From the NCBI GenBank assembly GCA_029261855.1, contig JAJDAN010000032.1, positions 62,001-126,000 on the forward strand: DNA of 64,000 bases. The letters are read 5' to 3'. The notes below the pieces were generated by a model. It saw nothing but the letters and a program-made list of their open reading frames with translations, did no database searches and had not been told where the DNA came from. Shown here piece after piece: positions 61,331 through 64,000 of the stretch. Each line of letters opens with the position of its first letter. Positions within the stretch are counted from its first letter, which is position 1. Origin of the DNA: Deltaproteobacteria bacterium. GTDB taxonomy: Bacteria > Myxococcota_A > UBA9160 > UBA4427. The position numbers and the translations under genes are program-made.

Positions 61331-62911
61331 CTACTCGGCTCGTGGACCAGTTTCCGATGAGGCAGCAGCGTCGAGCTCTTCCAGGATCGCGACGAGCGCG
61401 TCCACGCCCCGCCCGAGGTTTTCGATGGATATGCGCTCGTTACTGCCGTGGATTCCCTGGGTGTCCTCCGCCGACAGCCATCGGGGCACGAAGCCGTAGG
61501 CGACGATCCCGAGGTCGCGGAAGTAGTGGGCGTCGGTGAAGCCGGCGGTCAGGCGCGGGACGACGACGGCCCCCGGGTCTTTCCGGGCCGCCACCCGTTC
61601 GATGGCGCGATAGAGCGCCGTGTCCGTCGAAGAGCCGTTCGACGGGAAGCTGAGCAGGATGGAGACCGAGACCGATGCTTCTGCGACCACGTTCGCAATT
61701 GCGCCGGAAAAGTCTTCACAGCGCTCTCCCGGCAGGAGACGCGCGTCCAGATGCGCCCGCGCCGTCGCCGGCGCCGCAGTGGTGGAGCTCGACCCTTCGA
61801 GGACCGTGATCGAGATCGTGTTGCGGACCAGCGCGTTGCGCGCCGGGTTGGCGAGGAAGCGGCGGCGGAAGGCGCGGTCTTCGGCGAGGGCCGTCGCGAG
61901 ATCGCGGTAGCCGGCCCGGTCCTCTTCGCGAGCGACGGGCGCGAGCGTGGCGAACATGCGCTGGACCTCGGGCACGACGCGCACGCGCGTCTCGATGCGG
62001 CGGACGGAATCCAGGGCGGCGATCAGTCGCGGCACCGCTGCGTCCGGGCGCGGGGTTGCGCTGTGTCCCGGCGGTCCGCGCGCAGTCAGCTCCAGCCAGC
62101 AGGGGCTCTTCTCGGTGACGGCCACGCCCCAGATGCCGGGCTCGTCCGGGGTGGCGGCCCGAATGCTGCCGCCCTCGGTCAGCAGGTACTCGGCGCCCTG
62201 CAACAGCTCGGGCCGCTCTCGCGTGAGCCAGCCCGCACCGTAGACACCTCCGCTCTCCTCGTCGGGTGTCGCCAACCAGATGATGTCGCGCGTCAGGGGC
62301 TGGTCACGCCGGGCGAGTTCGATCAGCGCGAACAGCTGGATGACCCCGACACCCTTGGCGTCGAGAGCGCCGCGACCGACGACCTGTCCGTCGACGATGC
62401 GTCCCTCGAAGGGAGGCACCGTCCACTCGTCGGCGTCCGCCTCGACGACATCGAGATGCGACAACAGCACGATGGGTCGCGCGGGACTCGAGTCGGTCGC
62501 ATCGGCGGCGGAGTCCTGCCGACCGGGCAGGCGTACCCAGGCCAGCGCGCGTCGCGGTGCTTCGCCTTCGGGCTGCTCGCCGGGAATTCCGACCACTTGC
62601 GCCTCGAGCCCGGCTTCGCGCGCGACTCCCGCCAGGTAGGCGGCCAGGGCGCCCTCGTCACCGGGGGGGTTCACGGTCGGGATCGCGATGGCTCTCGAAA
62701 GCACTTCCGCCGCGCGCTCCCCGACCGGCACAGGCGGCCCGCCGAATGGCCAGATCGCCTGTGCGACAGACGGCACGAATGGGATGGCCAGCGCGACCAG
62801 CGCGCACACAGCGAGCCCCCCAGGGGATAGTGATCGGAAACAGAAGGAAAGTGGGTTGAATGGGCCCCGCGTGCGCAACGTGCGTCCTTTCCTTGGCCTC
62901 AATCGATCCAC
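61331..62911 (-). CDS. M20-family metallopeptidase
   Basis: The product has 526 residues from GTG 62911. An N-terminal hydrophobic helix (LAVCALVALAIPFVPSVAQA) points to export or anchoring. Zinc-site motifs of M20 are complete: LLSHLDVVEADADEW (His, Asp), VGRGALDAKG (bridging Asp), ATPDEESGG (general base Glu-Glu) and the late HGSNERIS. The lid domain lies between. It acts on peptides or N-acyl amino acids; the longer bacterial M20 carboxypeptidase-S-like type fits best. Confidence 0.9.
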   Translation of the reverse strand: MDRLRPRKGRTLRTRGPFNPLSFCFRSLSPGGLAVCALVALAIPFVPSVAQAIWPFGGPPVPVGERAAEVLSRAIAIPTVNPPGDEGALAAYLAGVAREAGLEAQVVGIPGEQPEGEAPRRALAWVRLPGRQDSAADATDSSPARPIVLLSHLDVVEADADEWTVPPFEGRIVDGQVVGRGALDAKGVGVIQLFALIELARRDQPLTRDIIWLATPDEESGGVYGAGWLTRERPELLQGAEYLLTEGGSIRAATPDEPGIWGVAVTEKSPCWLELTARGPPGHSATPRPDAAVPRLIAALDSVRRIETRVRVVPEVQRMFATLAPVAREEDRAGYRDLATALAEDRAFRRRFLANPARNALVRNTISITVLEGSSSTTAAPATARAHLDARLLPGERCEDFSGAIANVVAEASVSVSILLSFPSNGSSTDTALYRAIERVAARKDPGAVVVPRLTAGFTDAHYFRDLGIVAYGFVPRWLSAEDTQGIHGSNERISIENLGRGVDALVAILEELDAAASSETGPRAE

Positions 62912-62981
62912 GGATCATCGTGCGATTCCGGACGCCAGTGGCTAAGTATACCGCCGGACTGAATCCGCCGGAGGGGACGGA

Positions 62982-64000
62982 TTGAACGCGCCCCAACATG
63001 CGCGCGGCCATGAGGGATCTCATGCGCCCGCCGAATTGCAGAGGACTGCGCGACGATGTGCGCGCGGTCCGTCGCGTCGTTGGGCCGTGCTCTCGGTCCT
63101 GATCGCACTCGCGTTCGTGTCCGGTGTCGGTGCTTCGCAGGAAGGCACCGAAGCAGGCGAAGTGGTCGCGTCCTTCGATGCGGTTTCCATCGACACGTTG
63201 CCGTTGCACGGACCGTCTGCCTCCGACACGCAAGCGTCCCTGCCGCCGGTTTCCATGGCGCCGGGCTTCGACCGGGTCGACGAGCCGGCGACCGCCGAGC
63301 TGATCGTGGTGACGAAGGGAAGGCTCGCGGCCGGGCAGAGCCTGGGCGGCGAGCTCGGCAAGCGAGGCATCCCCGCTGCGGTGGTGCACCTGATCGCGCA
63401 GGAAGTCCGGCCCTACTTCGACTTCCGTCATTCGCGGCCCGGTCACCGCTACCGACTCGCCCTGGACGCGGACGGCAACGTCGTCGACTTCCGCTACTCG
63501 ACGAGCCTCGAGGAGAGCGTCTATCTCTTCTGGAACGGCGAAACCTACGAGGTGCGCGAAGAGTATGCGGAGCTGACGTCCCGGGTCGTCACGCTCGCGG
63601 GCATCGTCGAGAGCTCGCTCTACGACGCGATCCGTCTGCTCGGAGAGGACCCGCAGCTGGCCGACGACTTCTCCGAGGTCTTCGCCTGGGACATCGACTT
63701 CACCCGCAACGTCAAGTCGGGCGATACCTTCCGCGTCCTCTACGAGCGCCTCTATCTGACCGACGACGACGGCAAGGAAGTGTACATCCGACCCGGTCGC
63801 ATCCTGGCCGCGCGCTACCAGGGCGGCGTGGGAGATCATTCCGCCGTCTACTTCGAGTCGGGCGAAGGGGACGGCAGCTACTTCCGACCGGACGGTACGA
63901 GTGTCGAGCGTGCCTTCCTGGTGGCACCGCTGCGCTACAGCCGCATTTCTTCGACGTTCACGAACGCGCGGCGGCATCCGATCCTGAAGGTGACCCGGCG
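62982..64000 (+). CDS. M23-type peptidoglycan endopeptidase, N-terminal part
   Basis: The open frame starts at TTG 62982, five bases after a strong GGAGGGG, and runs off the right edge with about 339 residues visible. A basic N-terminus and hydrophobic stretch (WAVLSVLIALAFVSGVGAS) form a signal or anchor. The region LIVVTKGRLAAGQSLGGELGKRGIPAAVV, then RPGHRYRLALDADGNV, FAWDIDFTRNVKSGDTFRVLYE and LVAPLRYSRISSTFTNARRHPILKVTR is the MepM/OapA-like prelude to a LytM domain. The zinc site itself would lie beyond the window. It probably cleaves peptidoglycan crosslinks in the periplasm. Confidence 0.88.
   Translation, partial: MNAPQHARGHEGSHAPAELQRTARRCARGPSRRWAVLSVLIALAFVSGVGASQEGTEAGEVVASFDAVSIDTLPLHGPSASDTQASLPPVSMAPGFDRVDEPATAELIVVTKGRLAAGQSLGGELGKRGIPAAVVHLIAQEVRPYFDFRHSRPGHRYRLALDADGNVVDFRYSTSLEESVYLFWNGETYEVREEYAELTSRVVTLAGIVESSLYDAIRLLGEDPQLADDFSEVFAWDIDFTRNVKSGDTFRVLYERLYLTDDDGKEVYIRPGRILAARYQGGVGDHSAVYFESGEGDGSYFRPDGTSVERAFLVAPLRYSRISSTFTNARRHPILKVTR

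Overview
The window is a GC-rich chromosomal segment of a Gram-negative bacterium. Supporting traits are an outer-membrane lipoprotein economy (lspA, LptM-like and several lipobox proteins), a class A PBP1b-type penicillin-binding protein, Tat export, NtrC-type sigma-54 signalling, a PEP-CTERM anchor and PII/glutamine synthetase of the adenylylated type. Cytochrome P450s, acyl-CoA ligase, CoA-transferase, SnoaL-like proteins, a CYP51 homologue and a selenoprotein fit an environmental deltaproteobacterial-grade lineage (Myxococcota or relatives). That placement is inference; no rRNA or taxonomic marker was compared.

Layout. 1-470: start of a universal stress protein and a tRNA-Ala(CGC). About 999-5991: an integron-type gene-cassette array without an integrase, with recognisable attC sites in varying states of decay and cassette genes all on the + strand. 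These are a HipA-like protein, two overlapping secreted proteins, a TcmP/DUF5131 gene pair, a tiny membrane ORF and a lipoprotein with a paralogue elsewhere in the window. 6077-10125: UbiA-like membrane protein, then MobA-like, ygfZ and DUF2064 genes and a Fis-type regulator. 10529-12382: glnB-glnA with a strong terminator. 12399-20413: DUF2868/DUF3482 GTPase pair, a ToxR/CadC-like TPR regulator, and a three-gene secreted dockerin/dockerin/cohesin-PEP-CTERM operon.

20423-38957 is an accessory catabolic region. It holds an acyl-CoA ligase with a P450, ThuA-like, Old Yellow Enzyme and DHDPS-like genes, an aberrant Nramp-family transporter, a hydrolase, a VOC protein, a phosphoesterase, a membrane-anchored redoxin that reads as a selenoprotein, a double-domain CaiB CoA-transferase, DUF1028, SnoaL-like proteins and CYP51 with a divergent TetR regulator. 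39672-45277 is a compact minus-strand operon argH-lptM-lysA-dapF-dapA-dapB for arginine, lysine and diaminopimelate. It diverges from mrcB-like, TPR lipoprotein and lspA genes. Then come IclR, malic enzyme, tatA-tatC, an HD-GYP response regulator coupled to a small PilZ-like protein, an NtrC-type regulator with an unusual hybrid histidine kinase, a secreted protein, GNAT, aminotransferase, M20 peptidase and the start of an M23 peptidase.

The strongest leads are the integrase-less cassette array with its TcmP/DUF5131 cassette, the UGA-containing redoxin, and the cohesin/dockerin/PEP-CTERM operon. In addition, short direct tandem duplications (units of about 12-62 bp) recur at gene junctions and inside genes throughout the window.
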